From Isoetes taiwanensis (taxonomy: Eukaryota; Streptophyta; Lycopodiopsida; Isoetales; Isoetaceae), in NCBI GenBank assembly GCA_021234155.1, contig JAJEKV010000098.1, positions 1,495,248 to 1,559,247 of the forward strand: a stretch of 64,000 bases of DNA, written 5' to 3'. Under the pieces are notes generated by a model. It made no database searches. It had not been told where the DNA came from and saw only the letters and a program-made list of their open reading frames with translations. Within the stretch, counting starts at the first letter, position 1; each line of letters opens with the position of its first letter. A program made the translations under genes and the position numbers. Of this stretch, positions 34,658-47,900 are shown piece by piece.

Positions 34658-37600
34658 ATGTCGAGTAGATTTGGGGCAAGCCTGTTAAGTGCTGTTGAGG
34701 TGTACAAGGGGGGTCCTGGTTTCCAAGTGTGGAAGGACTCGATTGTACATATCCTGGAGGTGGAAGACCTTTGGGACCTGGTCAATCCCTTAGGAGAAAG
34801 TTCACCTAGTACTGTCATAAGATCTACTGCAAGTGTTGATGCAAGATCTGGAGGAGGAGCCAATGAATCAGAAAGCTCAGGAGAAGTAAATTCAGCAGAA
34901 TCTCTTGAAGGAACAAAGGGGACTAAATCTGAGTTTGCAAGGCTGAAAGAAGCACAGGGAATTATTTCTTCAAAGGTAAGCCCTACCATAAGACTAAAGT
35001 TAAGAAACAAAAGTCCAAGAGAAATGTGGATTTACTTGATCAAGCACTTTGAAGAGAAGACATCTTCTCAAATAGATTTGCTTGATAAAGAGCTTAGAAA
35101 CTTAAAGTTGCATGATGAGGATGATTTGTCAGATTTTTTTAACAAATTTGACAATATTGTGGCTGATCTGGCTGCTGCTGGAGTAGACTTGTCTGAAAGG
35201 TTTCAAGTTCTAGCCATAGCTAGGGCAGTGATTGAAAATGAGCAATTGGGATTGTTCATAAGGAATGTTGCCAAGAATAGGGATGAAGCAGAAAACATCC
35301 TGAGAACTGAAGTAGAGCAGAAGAAAGTTGCTAGAAGTAATGATGATGAGGCGGCCGAGATTTTATATGCTGGGAAAAAGGGGAAAAGCATAAACAGGAA
35401 AATAGTTTGCTACAATTGCAATGAGGAGGGACATATGAAAAATAACTGCCCAAAATTGAAAAGGGACTTTAACTGCTATAACTGTGGTGGCAGGGGGCAT
35501 TTAGCAGCTAAATGTCCAACACCTAAGGATTACAAAGGCAAAGGTAAAAAAGGAGACGCAAAAGGAAAAGGGGGAAGAAAATCTGCTGGAACTTTCGTTG
35601 CTAAAGAACATGGAGATGAAGATAAAGAGTGCACTGAAGATGAGGAAGAGGTAACTAATGAATTTGCTGTGCTTGATGAAAAGATTGCTAACAAAAATTC
35701 TCATTCTCTTGTAGTTGATAGTGGAGTTGAAAGATTAGTAGTGCAAACTACTGATCTACTCAAAAGAGTCTCCAAAAAACATACAAGAAGTATCCAAGTG
35801 GGAAATGGAGCTTTACAAGTTATTGAAGCAAGGGGTTTATTGCAGTTGACAAACCTAGAAGGGAATGTAGTTGACATTGAAAATGTTTTGTGTATGCCTA
35901 GCATAATTAAAAGCTTGATTTCTGTTAGTCAGTTGGTGGATCTTGGCTATAGAGTCAATTTTGACTCTCATGGATGTAATATCTTTTTGGGAAATGAAAA
36001 GAAGTTTATTGCCAAACGTGTAGGAAATCTTTTCCAGTTGGAAAATTCAGTCTACAATGAAGTTAATGCTGTATGCACTCCAGATTTCAAACTGTGGCAC
36101 AACCGGTTAGCTCATACCCATTTTAACAATGTTAAAGGACTAACCAAGAAAGGATGGATTGAATGTGATAGTGCAGATTCAGGAAAATTAGTTTGTGAAG
36201 GATGTGCACTAGGAAAACTAAACAGGTTACCTTTTAAGAGAAGCAAGAATAGAGCAGAAGAGATATTGGAACTTGTGCACACTGATTTATGTGGGCCACT
36301 CAATGTGAAAGGTAAAACAAACAAAAGATATTTTATATCTTTCATAGATGATCATTCTAGAAAATGCAAATGCTACTGTTTGGAAAGAAAATCACAAGCA
36401 TTGAATGCTTTCAAACATTATGTGACTGAAATGGAAAGACAAACAGGGAAAAAGGTAAAGTGTATTCGATCTGATAGGGGAGGAGAATATCTTTCCACAA
36501 CGTTTAGATTATTTTGCATTGCTAATGGGATAAAAAGGCAGTTGACTTGCAGGTATACCCCTCAACAAAATGGTGTTGCAGAGAGAAGGAACAGGACCTT
36601 GATGGATGCTGTCAGGTCTATGATCAAAGCCAGTGGTCTACCTAACTATTTATGGGAGGAAGCATTAAAGACAGCTGTGACTATACAAAATAGACTGCCA
36701 TCTTCAAGTTTGCAAGGTAAGATCCCTGAACTTGTGTGGTCAAGTAGCAAAAATGTTGTAGATTATGACATGTTTAAGGTATATGGTTGTTTGGCATACA
36801 CTCACATACCCTCTGAATTGAGAAAGAAACTGGACAACAAAGCAGAAATTGGTTTTTTGGTGGGATATGATGAGGAAAGTAAGGGGTACAGAATTTTTAT
36901 CCCAAGTTCAAGATCAGTAGTTGTTAGCAGGGATGTACTTTTTGATGAAATTGTGGTTTACAAAGATAGGAAGCTTAAGATAAAATCTGAACAAAACAGG
37001 GATATCATTCAAGAAACCTGCAGTAAACCATTAGACACCGTATTAGATAGTGATGATAATGAAATAAGCCAAGAAGAACATCCAAAGGATGCAGCAGTGG
37101 TAGAAAATGACATGCAAGAGAGAAACACAGAGGTGCCAAGTGTTAAAATTAAAAGAAGGTCTCAAACTGAAAGGCTACTAGAAGAAGCTAATATAGACAA
37201 AGAAACTTATGGAAGGAATGACACAGGGAGGAGCAGGAGACTTGAAGCTTTAGGTCATGATTATGATCAAATTATGGCACTAGTGGCAGATGAAGAAATT
37301 CCAAGAACAGTTGATGAAGCTTTAACTTGTCCAGACAAAGACAAGTGGAAAGAAGCAATGAATGATGAGATTTCTTCATTTGAGGAGACAGAAACATACG
37401 AACTTGTTGACTGCCCAGCTGATCATAACATAATAGGAAGTAAGTGGATCTTTAAAATTAAAGGAGGAATAGATGGTGGAAAAAAGTACAAAGCTCGCCT
37501 TGTTGCTCAAGGATTTACACAAAAGAAAGAAAGGGATTTTGAAGAGACCTATTCACCTATTGTCAAACTTAAAAGTATAAGAGTACTTTTGGGACTAGCA

Positions 37601-38839
37601 AATGCTTTAAATCTAGAGCTGCACCACATGGATGTGAAGACAGCATTTCTTAATGCAAAATTGGATGATAAAGTTTACATGAAGCAGGCTCCAGGTTGTG
37701 AAGAAGGAAAAAATAAGGTTTGGAGGCTGAACAGGGCAGTTTATGGTCTCAAACAAGCTCCTAGGGAATGGTATTTGTGTATAAATAGTTATCTTAAAGA
37801 TCAGGGCTTTGAAAAACTACAAAATGATGGAAATATATATAGATACAGTGTGGGGAACAAGTATTGCATCATTGTTTTGTATGTAGACGATTGTATCATG
37901 ATTGCCAATGATACAAAGACACTAGAATTATGCAAAAACATACTAAAGGCCAGATATAAGATGACTGATTTGGGAGAGTTGAAACACTTTTTGGGAATTG
38001 AGGTTACAAGAAATAGAGAAGAGAACTGGCTGAAATTATCCCAAGGCAAGCATATTGATAATATGTTGAACAGATTTAATATGGGAGATGCACATATTGT
38101 TAAAACACCAGTAGTCCCAGGGCATAGACTGACAGCAGAAAAAGAGATGACTGACAAAGAAATCAAAGAGATGGAAAACACACCCTACAGGGAATTAATT
38201 GGATGTTTATTATATCTGGCTAACAATAGCAGGCCAGATATATCTTATGTAGTTAACATTTTGAGCAGAAAGTGCAATAATCCAACAAGAGAACACTGGT
38301 TAGTAGGGAAAAGAGTATTAAAATATCTCAAAGGTACCAGGGATTAAGGAATAATGTATGATTCTAAGGATCTCAATATGTATGCTTATAGTGATGCAGA
38401 CTGGGGTGGGGATCTAGCATCACGAAAATCCACTTCAGGCTTTGTAGTATTCTTAGCAGGAGGAGCAGTGAATTGGAAATGTAAAAAACAAAGTGCAATA
38501 GCACTATCTTCTGCTGAGGCTGAGTATGCAGCATCCTCTTTGGTGGCTAGAGAGATTGCATGGTTGACAAGGTTGCTAGAAGAATTGAATTGCAGACAGG
38601 AGGCACCAATAGAAATTTTTACTGACTCACAAAGTTGTATAGCAATTGCAAAAAATCGCGTTGATTATGAAAGAACAAAACATATTGAGCTGAGTATGCA
38701 TTTTGTTAGGGATTTGGTTTCAAGAAATTGTATCAAACTAGTATATGTGAACACATCAGAACAAATAGCAGATGTGTTCACAAAAGCTTTGCCAGAAAGC
38801 AAGTTTGTTTTATTCAGAAACGCACTTAAGGTTCAATGA
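34658..38839 (+). pseudogene. Copia-1 gag-pol polyprotein, one in-frame stop
   Basis: The ATG at 34,658 (MSSRFGASLLSAVEVYKGG) matches the Copia-2 start. Gag spans about residues 1-330, with two CCHC knuckles (CYNCNEEGHMKNNC, CYNCGGRGHLAAKC). Protease: VVDSGVERL (the usual DSGA reads DSGV). Integrase: HNRLAHTH...CEGCALGKL zinc site, VHTDLCGPL, IDDHSRK, PQQNGVAERRN. Reverse transcriptase: KARLVAQGFTQKK, MDVKTAFLNAKL, YGLKQAPREWY, LYVDDCIMI. RNase H: YSDADWGGD...SSAEAEYAA. TAA at 38,345-38,347, after YLKGTRD, is the only stop; the frame reopens at once and ends at 38,839, about 1,394 codons overall. The stop removes RNase H and so should inactivate the element. Confidence 0.95.
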
Positions 38840-38990
38840 TACAATGGAGGAGGAGAAAGTCTGCTGGACAGTGCATTTTTATTTGGACTTAGATATTTAT
38901 CAGGAGAGAATATATGACTTGGAAAGATGACTGGAAATGTAGTGCAGTACAGACTTGCACAAGACATTTACTGTTACAAGCATGATTTCA
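38840..38990 (+). other. Copia-1 sequence 3' of pol, before the insert
   Basis: It begins with a purine-rich stretch (tggaggaggagaaag) and reads like normal copia 3' untranslated sequence. The left edge of the large insert is inferred near 38,970-39,030, where copia-like sequence gives way to the 0.72-kb tandem module. Confidence 0.4.
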
Positions 38991-39028
38991 TTAATTGGAG
39001 AAAATAACGCAATTTTGAGAATTTTAAG

Positions 39029-40060
39029 CACACCTAATTTGCTCAAGCACAAATACTTTCACCTAGTTCTCGAGCCCAAGAAACATGAGGTAATTAACAT
39101 ACACATATACATACAAATTATGTGTTATACTTGTACGTGTACATGATACTTGTAGAAGCCCAATAATGGCCCTACATTCTACACCAATAATTCACATCAA
39201 TAATTTTACTTCACTATAAAAATAGCTCGATTCTGGGGTAGAGGTCATTCATCTTCCATGGCTTCCTCGATGCCTCGTCCCGCAGCACATCCCATCTTTC
39301 AAGTGCTACTTGAGCTACAACGATCCGAACGAATGCGCTAGAAATGGTATTAATCTTGATCCATGGCTCCGATCTAAAAGTCGATGGTCCCGCTAGTGCT
39401 TGCAAGAAGTTCACTTTCGTGTTGTGGTCCACATTTATCGGCTTCCCGATCGGGAGATCTATGAGTTGAATAGCATCACGAGCTTTGGTGTTGATGATGA
39501 GTGAATCAGATCGCTAAGGATATAATAATGACATGAGTACCTATGAAGTATGTATTACAATCAATTGTTATCGCGATGACTATTATTTTATTTATGATAT
39601 AATAATGGTATGAGCACCTATAAACTATGTAAGGATGTAATAGCACAATGAATATTGTTTGATGTATCATACCCGAAAGTGTAGTGTAAGGGTGTGCTCT
39701 TCGACTTCCAAGATATCCGGCTTGGCGGCAAACTCCTAATTTCAACCACACCCGAATTACTCAAGCACAAAAACTTCTACCATATTAAAATCCACAAAAC
39801 ACGTTTTAAAAGCATACACATATCCATACGAAAAGATGTATTATACTTGTATGTATACAACAGGTCTTATACACGAGCAATAATGGTAGTAAAGTCTCCC
39901 CAATAATTCACCTCAATAATGAATACTTCACTATAAAAGCTTCTCACTTCGGGGCTAAAGTTCATTCATCTCCCATGGATTTTTCGCCTTCATCAGTTCA
40001 CCACATCGAGGCGATCAAGTGCTCAATGAGCCACTCGATCTTGTCGGTTGCCCTAGACGG
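39029..40060. repeat. Two diverged tandem modules, period about 718 bp
   Basis: 39,029-39,330 and 39,747-40,060 share, in order, 'cacacc', 'ctcaagcacaaa', 'catacacatat', 'tatacttgta', 'caataatgg', 'caataattcac', 'ttcactataaaa' and 'ttcattcatct' followed by 'ccatgg'. On the minus strand, copy 1 reads an open frame (39,432-39,214; VALERWDVLRDEASRKPWK) of which copy 2 retains only traces. This suggests a duplicated terminal exon plus flank of the minus-strand gene, or subterminal repeats of a transposon. Confidence 0.55.
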
Positions 40061-40350
40061 GTCTTCTTCTTGATCCCCACCGCGAAGAAAAGCTTTGGTA
40101 GTGAGATTCGTTGCCCTCGCCAATTATTGTTTATGATCCATCTGATTTGGCTTCCCGAGCAAATAGCTATGAGATATCGGGGATCACTACTACAAAAGTT
40201 GATGATGAATGAATCACCTGTTTAGCATTGTATAGTGTAAGAGCTCTTGTGTTGAGATGAAAAATGCAGAGCGTAATGAATAATAACTAGTCTATTGTAA
40301 CTTGCATGTTATATATGATATAGTAATTATGTAAAAGAGCATTGCCTACC

Positions 40351-42260
40351 TCAAGAGTTCTCATCATCGTCGTTAGCTTCTTTAGCCACTAATTCTTGCA
40401 ACTGAGCCCCCACACTACTGGGGATCACCACTGACAACGGCCTGGTCTCTACGGCCCAACCATAGTCTATTGTTTTCAAATGTTGGTAGCGTGGCGGGTC
40501 ATTAGGATTGGGTCTCCAATTCTTGCTCCAGCAATCCCTATACTGCATTGCATATGAGGTTCCCTTTCTGGCAACAGGCTCAAACCAAGAGACAAACACC
40601 TCTTCGTAATGTGGGAGATTAGGGTCCTCTATTGGGTCCTCTTCGCAAAAAGCCATCCACGCCGGGCGTTTATCATGTGGCCCGATTAGCAAGAGCATTC
40701 CTTTCTTGACATCTTGGTAGGGGTCAATATTTCAACCGGGTTCTTGGGTCTACCCGAAAGGCCCCACGTAATGAGATGCTTCAATGTGCTCATCCACAAA
40801 CACGCTTTGGTTCTTCCAATGCACTTTGCCCGGTGTTGGGCGAAATCTGAATGACGCTCTACCGGGCTGCACGCCCCCAAGCACTTCTCGCAGCAAAGGG
40901 TGGACCAAGTAGTCAATAACTTCATTCATATATGTGTTGGACCATGAGTTATCGCCAGACTCTAGAAATAGTCTGCCCGTTGCATCATGTACTTGGCAAT
41001 AGAAGCTCTCAATGCACCTATATCTTTCAAGCTCCCATATGGTGGGCATCGACCTTAGGTAAACCTTGGGCATCCTCCTTCCACATTCTGATTCCCTTTT
41101 AGGGGAGCCACTCCCTATGCCCCGGCCTCGTCTTGTAGAACATTAGTGGCCATCCATCCTTCATCTGAAACTTGAAGAGTAGAGGTTCCAAGTGACCACA
41201 TAAACGGTCCTTCTTATCGGGGATAAAACCTTTCACCTAATTCCTTCCAATTAGGAACCTCTCGACACAAGGTAAGGTGAAGGAGACTTTGAACTACACT
41301 TGCACTCAAGAGTTGCATAAGCTCTAGAATAGTCAATGCATCCGATCTTCTCATTAGAGTAGAGTAGTTTCCAAAGAGGGCATCTATGTCATCGTGGGTG
41401 TGTCCAACCATCATGAATCCCAACAAGCACTTGATCAAAGACACCTAACCAAACCAAGTATGACAAGTAAGAGAAAAGATATCTATTCTTATTTTGACTG
41501 AGCAATTATCTAGTGCAAGTAAAGCCTCCTAGGCAACTTGTTCGGGTACCATGGGGCCTTTGTTAGGAGGCATAAAATCATTTCTACTGCCATTTTTACC
41601 ATTTTTGTCCTAAGGGCATCGTGTTTAAAATTGCTCCACCCCACCGCTTTCGGGGATGATCTCAGATATCTCTCAAATGGCCCCAATTATCCCTCGATTT
41701 ATTCTCCGGTGTCTTCAAGGTATGATTCAAGGATCCCACATGAAAATTAGAATATCATCGGGCCCGGAGGTCCGGTGAGAAGTGGCCCAAGGCACCTATA
41801 CCATGGCCGCATGAGAGCACACACCCGTAACACTCACCTTGGTCGTTCACCCCTCCATACGGACTTTTTGCTAGCTTTTCTAGACGAGGGGCCATGGTCT
41901 TATTCTGATCCATCTTATCATGTATAATGGTTAAAAGCGTGCTCAAGAGATCTATGAGACAAAGCTCTCCAGGACCCAATAAAGGCTCCTACATGAAATC
42001 ACGGGCGTCATATGTGATTTTCTCTCCATTGCAAGTACCCTTCTTTCATTTGGATCTCTTTGGTCTTAGCAAGCTTTTCCTTTATGACAATACAGGTGTT
42101 ACACTTAGAAAATATTATCTTCTTAGCTATTGCCACCTCTCGAATGATTCTCTTTCCAAGCGCATGAAAGGACGAAGGAGAAATATGCTTGCCCGTCATC
42201 TCCGTAATCGTAATATCTACTTCTTGGTGTATATCCTTCTTAGTCAAGACCTAAGGTAGC
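40351..42260 (-). pseudogene. DUF7869-like transposon-type protein, broken
   Basis: Minus-strand fragments read in series. 42,247-42,008 has KCNTCIVIKEKLAKTK, a Cys pair in a helical region. 41,979-41,755 contains LSCGHGIGALG. 41,444-41,214 has GFMMVGHTHDDIDALFGNYS, closely matching the (V)GHTHxDIDxxF signature of DUF7869, a plant and oomycete family associated with mobile elements. 41,073-40,351 is a C-terminal part ending in an acidic DDDENS tail. Stops and frameshifts separate them, though some gaps could be introns. The molecular role of DUF7869 is not established; a transposase-like or integrase-like fold is only suspected. Confidence 0.6.
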
Positions 42261-42703
42261 CTCTTAACATTTTGTTCACTACCCCTCGCTCGTAATTTTC
42301 GGCGGTGTGGCATCGTCTCTGCGTTTTTCATCTATGAACATAGATAGCACTGAAAGATTGCCACCAAAGTATGAGACCTTGGCTTCTTAGAACCACTATT
42401 TCCGTGCTCTCGCCAATTCGGGGCCATCATTGAAGAGCTTCTTCCACTTGTAAAAGTGGAAATGGGTATGCCATAGGCTTTATGCCATGCTTTCACGCAC
42501 ACCTCGTTTGTTATTCAACATCGGTTCGGACTACACCATTTTCAGCAAAGATCTAGCATGTTATATGCAAAGGTTGTGCGCCTCGAGGACTTCATGTTCC
42601 AAAGAAAAGGTTCTCATGCAAGCTATATCGCTTGGATGTAAAATTTGCACGAATCTTCTCATGCAAAGACGCTGATGACCTGAAGTCTAAAATAGCCTCG
42701 GCA

Positions 42704-43467
42704 CTAGTTTTCTTTCACATTTGGTCTCAGGCTTTGGGCGTGTCCGGGTCTCCGATTGACCATGCGGTAAGGTCTCTTTTGGTGATGCCAATTTCGGTCT
42801 AATGGGTAAGGTTCATTCTCCACATCCTTCTCCTTCACTGCAACCATGAGAGTAGAAACTGGAATGTTATCAACGAGCACGAAGGCTATGGGCCATCTTA
42901 CAAGGTCATGCAGTTGGGGCATTTCTGCACAGGCTTGGCAGCGCATAGAGATCTTTTCGGGCATTGGAAATAGGCTCGTGATAGTAGCAGCTATCGAGCC
43001 TTCCCCTAACTTCACGTCAGCGACAGCATGGTTTGGATCGGCAAAAACGATAACACCATAACCGTAAGCCATGTGGTAGCATTCATGCATGAGTGTGTAT
43101 GCCTTCTCAACTAACTCATCTCTAGAAAGCCCTTGCACATGATTCGTCTCATTATTGGCTAATCTCGCATTGCCTCCGACCGCCAGTTTATCGTTTTCTC
43201 CGTCTCCGTGGCGTGCAAACTTCTTCCTCTCACAAGTTGACCAGCAATGTCCTTCTTGTACCATAACACAAAACTCCCCACAGCTTCACCAATTTTTTCT
43301 ATTTCCATCTCGGGAATTGGTAGTGGCAACTGTCCATCCAAAACATTCACAATCGAAACAACCACCATACCCTCCGGGACAATCGAATTGTGATGGCGCT
43401 CGAAATTGTGGACTCTTCCTTCGCCACCTTTTTCCCCAGCGCATAAAAGCGAGATTACATCCGCCAT
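42704..43467 (-). pseudogene. DUF8039-like N-terminal region of the minus-strand gene
   Basis: Two overlapping frames (43,467-43,159 and 43,264-42,704) join by a frameshift near 43,250. The first contains VVSIVNVLDGQLPLPIPEME then GEAVGSFVLW. That resembles the plant transposon-associated DUF8039 pattern (a short beta segment, then acidic (P)xPxxExxxVxxALGxFVxWP). The second contains YGYGVIVFADPNHAVADVKL and an ending rich in basic residues. It may be the 5' part of one gene with 40,351-42,260. The family is commonly found in CACTA-like elements; function is unknown. Matched from memory, without a search. Confidence 0.5.
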
Positions 43468-43499
43468 CCTACAAACAAGAGGTCGAATATCAGCGTCGC

Positions 43500-44955
43500 G
43501 ATCTTCGTAGCAAATAGAACTCTACTACAAAACGACAAGCGGGAGATAAAAATGCTAAGGACTTTTCGCCACCGCTGATCTTATCGAAAGATAGGCAAAG
43601 AACGTCGTCGCAAAAAGCATTCACACTAGTTTGTTTAGATAAGAACTCATGTGGAAAACACATGTCGAGATTAGCATGTGGTTTCGACTCATACTTATAA
43701 ATATATCGGAGTTCTTAAGTAAATAGCAAGTGTAGATGGTTGAAGATATCGCGACCCGCGATCTCGTCCCGAGCACAAGAGTTAAAGCATTGACTTCGGA
43801 CTAAAGCATTACTCTTACCTCCTGAGATCACGAAATGGTGGCGTCAACGCCTCCTTGTAGCCAATGACCCGCCGAAGTCTGCGCAGCCATAAAAAACATG
43901 TTTTGTATCATCCACAAGGAGAAAGAAAGCATATATTTCAAACACGGAACATTGTATAATAAATACGTTAGAAAAGCAATGTGTTTGCGAGAACATCTAT
44001 TTTTAAATATTCTAATCCAAAGTATCAGCAGGTAGCTTATCAATCCATATAATACATAGTGATATTTTAGTAGAATCAATTCAATGCCGAGAACCCTGTA
44101 AGGAAACATTCTTTAAGGAAGAATTATTTATTATTGATCATGAACTAACAGCAGATTCTTAATAGGTTGTAGTAATCATTGAAATTCATTGGAACATTAA
44201 CTTTGAGTTCACTTCACTGAGAGATGTGCATCAGGATAGCCCTTTTACCTCACCAAAAGACAAAATTGAAGCGAAGGGAAGAAATCGAAATGTATAGTGG
44301 CACAAGTCTGGCCGGAATATCGTATTTGTCGGGTCCTTTCAATTGATGTGGATTCTACAAAGAAAACCTTTGAGAACTTGGCACGGCTTTAGGCGCAAAT
44401 TCGGCGTCTCCGAGATCTTTGCAAAACAAACAAATTTGAATTGGCTTTTCCGCTTTCACTCTAAATGTTTGTTACCAATTCAAATTTTTTCTCGTCCGCC
44501 CATCCGGTAATCTAGTTTCTTTTTTTCGCCTTTATGGCTACTTAATATGTCGTCTTCTTTAATGAACCCCGTGACGAGGAATTTGAACAGTACGCCCAAG
44601 TCGATAAAGACCTCTTGTGCGGATGGCGCGCTTTTGCTTAGGGTATTTTCGCGGTCGCGATTTATGGCCGTAATCAATAAAGCCCCGCCGCCCAATTTGA
44701 ATAATATCGGCCGTGTAATTAATGGGCCCGCATCGTCTGGCGTCATTATGGTCTGGCACGATTAATCCACGCATCATTATGCTCGCCGGGCATTTAATTT
44801 CACGGCCGGCGTTCCTATATAAATTCTGCTTCCGTACAATCTCATATCATCTCGTGGCGGTTTTCGATCATTTCTTCAATTTCTTCGGCTAAGCTTGGTA
44901 CGGCTTCAAGAACCTCCCTAAAAGCGACCAGGTATTCAGCCGGGCCAGCGATCCC
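43500..44955. promoter_or_regulatory. Divergent intergenic region with TATA box
   Basis: It lies between the minus-strand gene start (about 43,467) and the plus-strand ATG at 44,956. The part 44,300-44,830 is CpG-rich (gcggtcgcgatt, cacggccggcg). A TATA box 'cctatataaattc' at about 44,815-44,827 is followed about 130 bp later by the first ATG in a suitable context. This could serve as a two-way promoter for the divergent pair. No operator or known cis element was identified. Confidence 0.45.
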
Positions 44956-47900
44956 ATGGCACCTAAGGACTCCCCTCGAGAAGGTAAATTCTAAGATTTC
45001 AGCTTCGAAAGATCGCCCGAACTTGCTTACTAGGCTTTTGTAATGTTTTGATTGCTATGGCAAGCTGCCGCCAAGATCGAGGCCGCTGGTCTTTCGCTGA
45101 GCATAGGTTTTCTTTTCTTGCCTTGCATTCTTGCCACCCCAACAACGCTGATGTTGTGGAGTAGTAGTATGGTAGCTCACCGGGATCGCTGGCGGCCCGC
45201 GATGTTCGTGGAGCGATGGTGTGTTTTCTTTGCCACCCGGGCATAATACAACAACATCGGCGGCGATAGTGTAAAGTACTATTATAGTTGATTGGAAAAG
45301 ACGTGATTCATCGTTTTCTCTTGAGTAGTTTATACTTTTCGTTGTACAACATTATGCGACCCTATCGGGGCACTCACCTTAGCTTTTGTTTTACGACCCT
45401 TGCTCGTTTTAGGTGACCGGATGTCGAACCCATCCGATATTATAACCCCTTCTAATGAGCGCAAAATGGTGTATAGAGATTGCACAAGCAATACCACACA
45501 TTAAAGGTGACCGCAGAAAGGACACGTGCCTGTTCTAGCGACCGAAAGAAACCCGGGGCGTTGAACAAGTTGGCATAGTGGTGGCAATGTGGGAAGGCAC
45601 GAAGAACAATGTGCAAGATGCTATCATATGCAAAGATCGAGGACACACCAATTGCGGTTCACCGGAGTACATTAAAATGGCGCAATTATGACCCATCTAT
45701 GATGACAAACGAAGAAATGAACAAGCCACGACCCACAGAAAAACGTCCCATCGGCTAAGGGTTATGGCCGGTGTTGCCATCTTATGAATCTCTCTCTCGC
45801 GGTATAAAGGAAAACGAGACATCTTGGTAGGGTTCTCGGCATGCGAAATGGTTTGTCCACGAGACAAGAAGCCTCCCAGCCGCTTTGGCGGTTCGGGATT
45901 TAAATGCCCTCGATGATGGACACCAATTGGCTAAGAGCCGCGGCCAAGAAAAAGTGTGAAGCCAATTGCTACTTTGAGAGAGCCTTCAAAGATCAAAAAC
46001 AGTTGTTGAAGAACCACAATCCATGATAAACCCCTCCCAGGTATTATTAACCCTACTCTTTCCTCTTGCTTTAAAGGCCCCGGATAGCACTACATCCGGT
46101 GGATTTATTCCAAAAAACTTACTACTTTCAAAATTAACCTTAGAAATCTGAACACTAACGATAGCCCCAGCCCAGCCCGCTTCTCAAACCCCCTCTTCGT
46201 TACGGAAGCCTCCTCTAGACTAGCATTGATATGGCCACACGCACCTGCCATTCCGGTCGAGTTGAAGTTCAATCGGAAGAGGAACACAAGATGGCGAGCA
46301 AACCACTTAAAAGCTTGAACAGTTTAAAATGCTTTTACCCCTTAGGGGTTAATTGGTTTACCAAGATTTCTATTTTTGATTGTGAACTCGCACCCAGCAA
46401 ACCCGACACAATCGAATGCGATCAAATGACCATGTTCAAACTCGTTAAAAGCTTCAGACATACCCAAATGTAGGTCCTCACACCTGGCGGACGTCGTGCC
46501 ATTTGACCCTATTACCGTGTAACCGATTCTTTATCTTTTTTGGACACTCGTTGTTTAGATTTGACTTGATGGTTGTCTATTTTTCAGAGGAAGGTGACAT
46601 GGAGCAATCCGAGGATTTAAAGGGCAAGAAATTTTACATTATTTTACGGCAACCACAAGATTTTTGACACAACTCCTTTGTTCTGGTACCGTCGCCGGTT
46701 GGAGACAAGAACTAGAATTTGCTAAAGTATATGCTAGAAGAAGATCGAGTGCTCAACGGAAATCTTACGACAAGGGAATATATAGAGTTGAGTATTCAAT
46801 GCAACGAAGTAATTGCAAACACCGTCTACGAGAGCCACCGATAGAAAAAATCAACAACCGTCATCAAAGCCAAGGCTTATGGCTGTCCTCCACAAGGACC
46901 GATAGAGACTACTACAACTTTAGCTTGGAAGGTATTTATTCATTTTCTACTCGCCAACATCGCGGCCGCGATCTTGATGACCTTTGCTTCGCAGGATTTC
47001 CATGAAATTGCAAATCGACCACTTTGAAAGTGCGGGAGCTTAAAGATGAAAACAATTCATCTTTATGGATGAGAAGGTTTTCAAGAAGTTAATGGAAGTG
47101 GCCTGACTGGGGTGAACCGTAAGTTTCGCGATCTACCATGGTGAGTTTCCTGACAAAGCCATCCAAAGACTTTTTAACAAGACCCCGGCTCGCTTGCTAC
47201 GGCGGTATGTCGAATGCGAGGTGTCACGGTACCTTTCGATGAGATTATAGAAGGCAAGACGATTTAAAGGTGCAAACGGGTATAGCGGAGATTTGATTGC
47301 AAACAACGGCAACCCACATCCAGAACCCTAACTTTGATGAGGCGCGAAATTTTATCTTATGCCACAAATTTGCTACAAAAAGGATTTCGATAGCTTTGCG
47401 AGGAATTGCTTCAGGGCTTTTCCCTGATTTGATCGAACAGAATACTTGATATATCGATACCCATACAAGTAATGCGAAGGCTAACTATAACAAGGATCAT
47501 ACACTAGGTAACCTCCACCTGTAGCCTTTTACGAGCCAATCAGAAATATTCTAAAAGCCGGGAAGAGGCTAGAAAAAGAAAAGAAAAGAAAATATTGTCA
47601 TAGCAGTGACAAAGGATGGCATCCCTACTTCCTCCCGATTAAGGTCGAGAATGCCACATTGATATTTATTGACATCCCAGGGATGAACAAGGTATGGGAT
47701 TGCAAGAAATACACGCACCTATTTACAAGGATAGCTACCATGACTACTTGCCAAAGTTTATCACTTGGTTATTATCATGCGCCTCGTGAATTTGCCCAAT
47801 TGCTTGTACAAAATGGAAGCAAATTCGGAGGTGGCCAATTGCCTTTAGGGTTCTTAATAAGAAAATGGGTTGGGAGAGCAAACGAAGGGTGAAAGAATAT

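Noticed and set aside
37801-38181. Minus-strand 126-codon open frame
   Set aside because: It is the antisense shadow of the Copia-1 reverse transcriptase.
40188-40204. CACTACTACAAAAG as a CACTA transposon terminus
   Set aside because: No inverted partner was found at a plausible distance; a similar 'ctactacaaaac' at 43,511 is in the same orientation, so it is not a terminal repeat pair.
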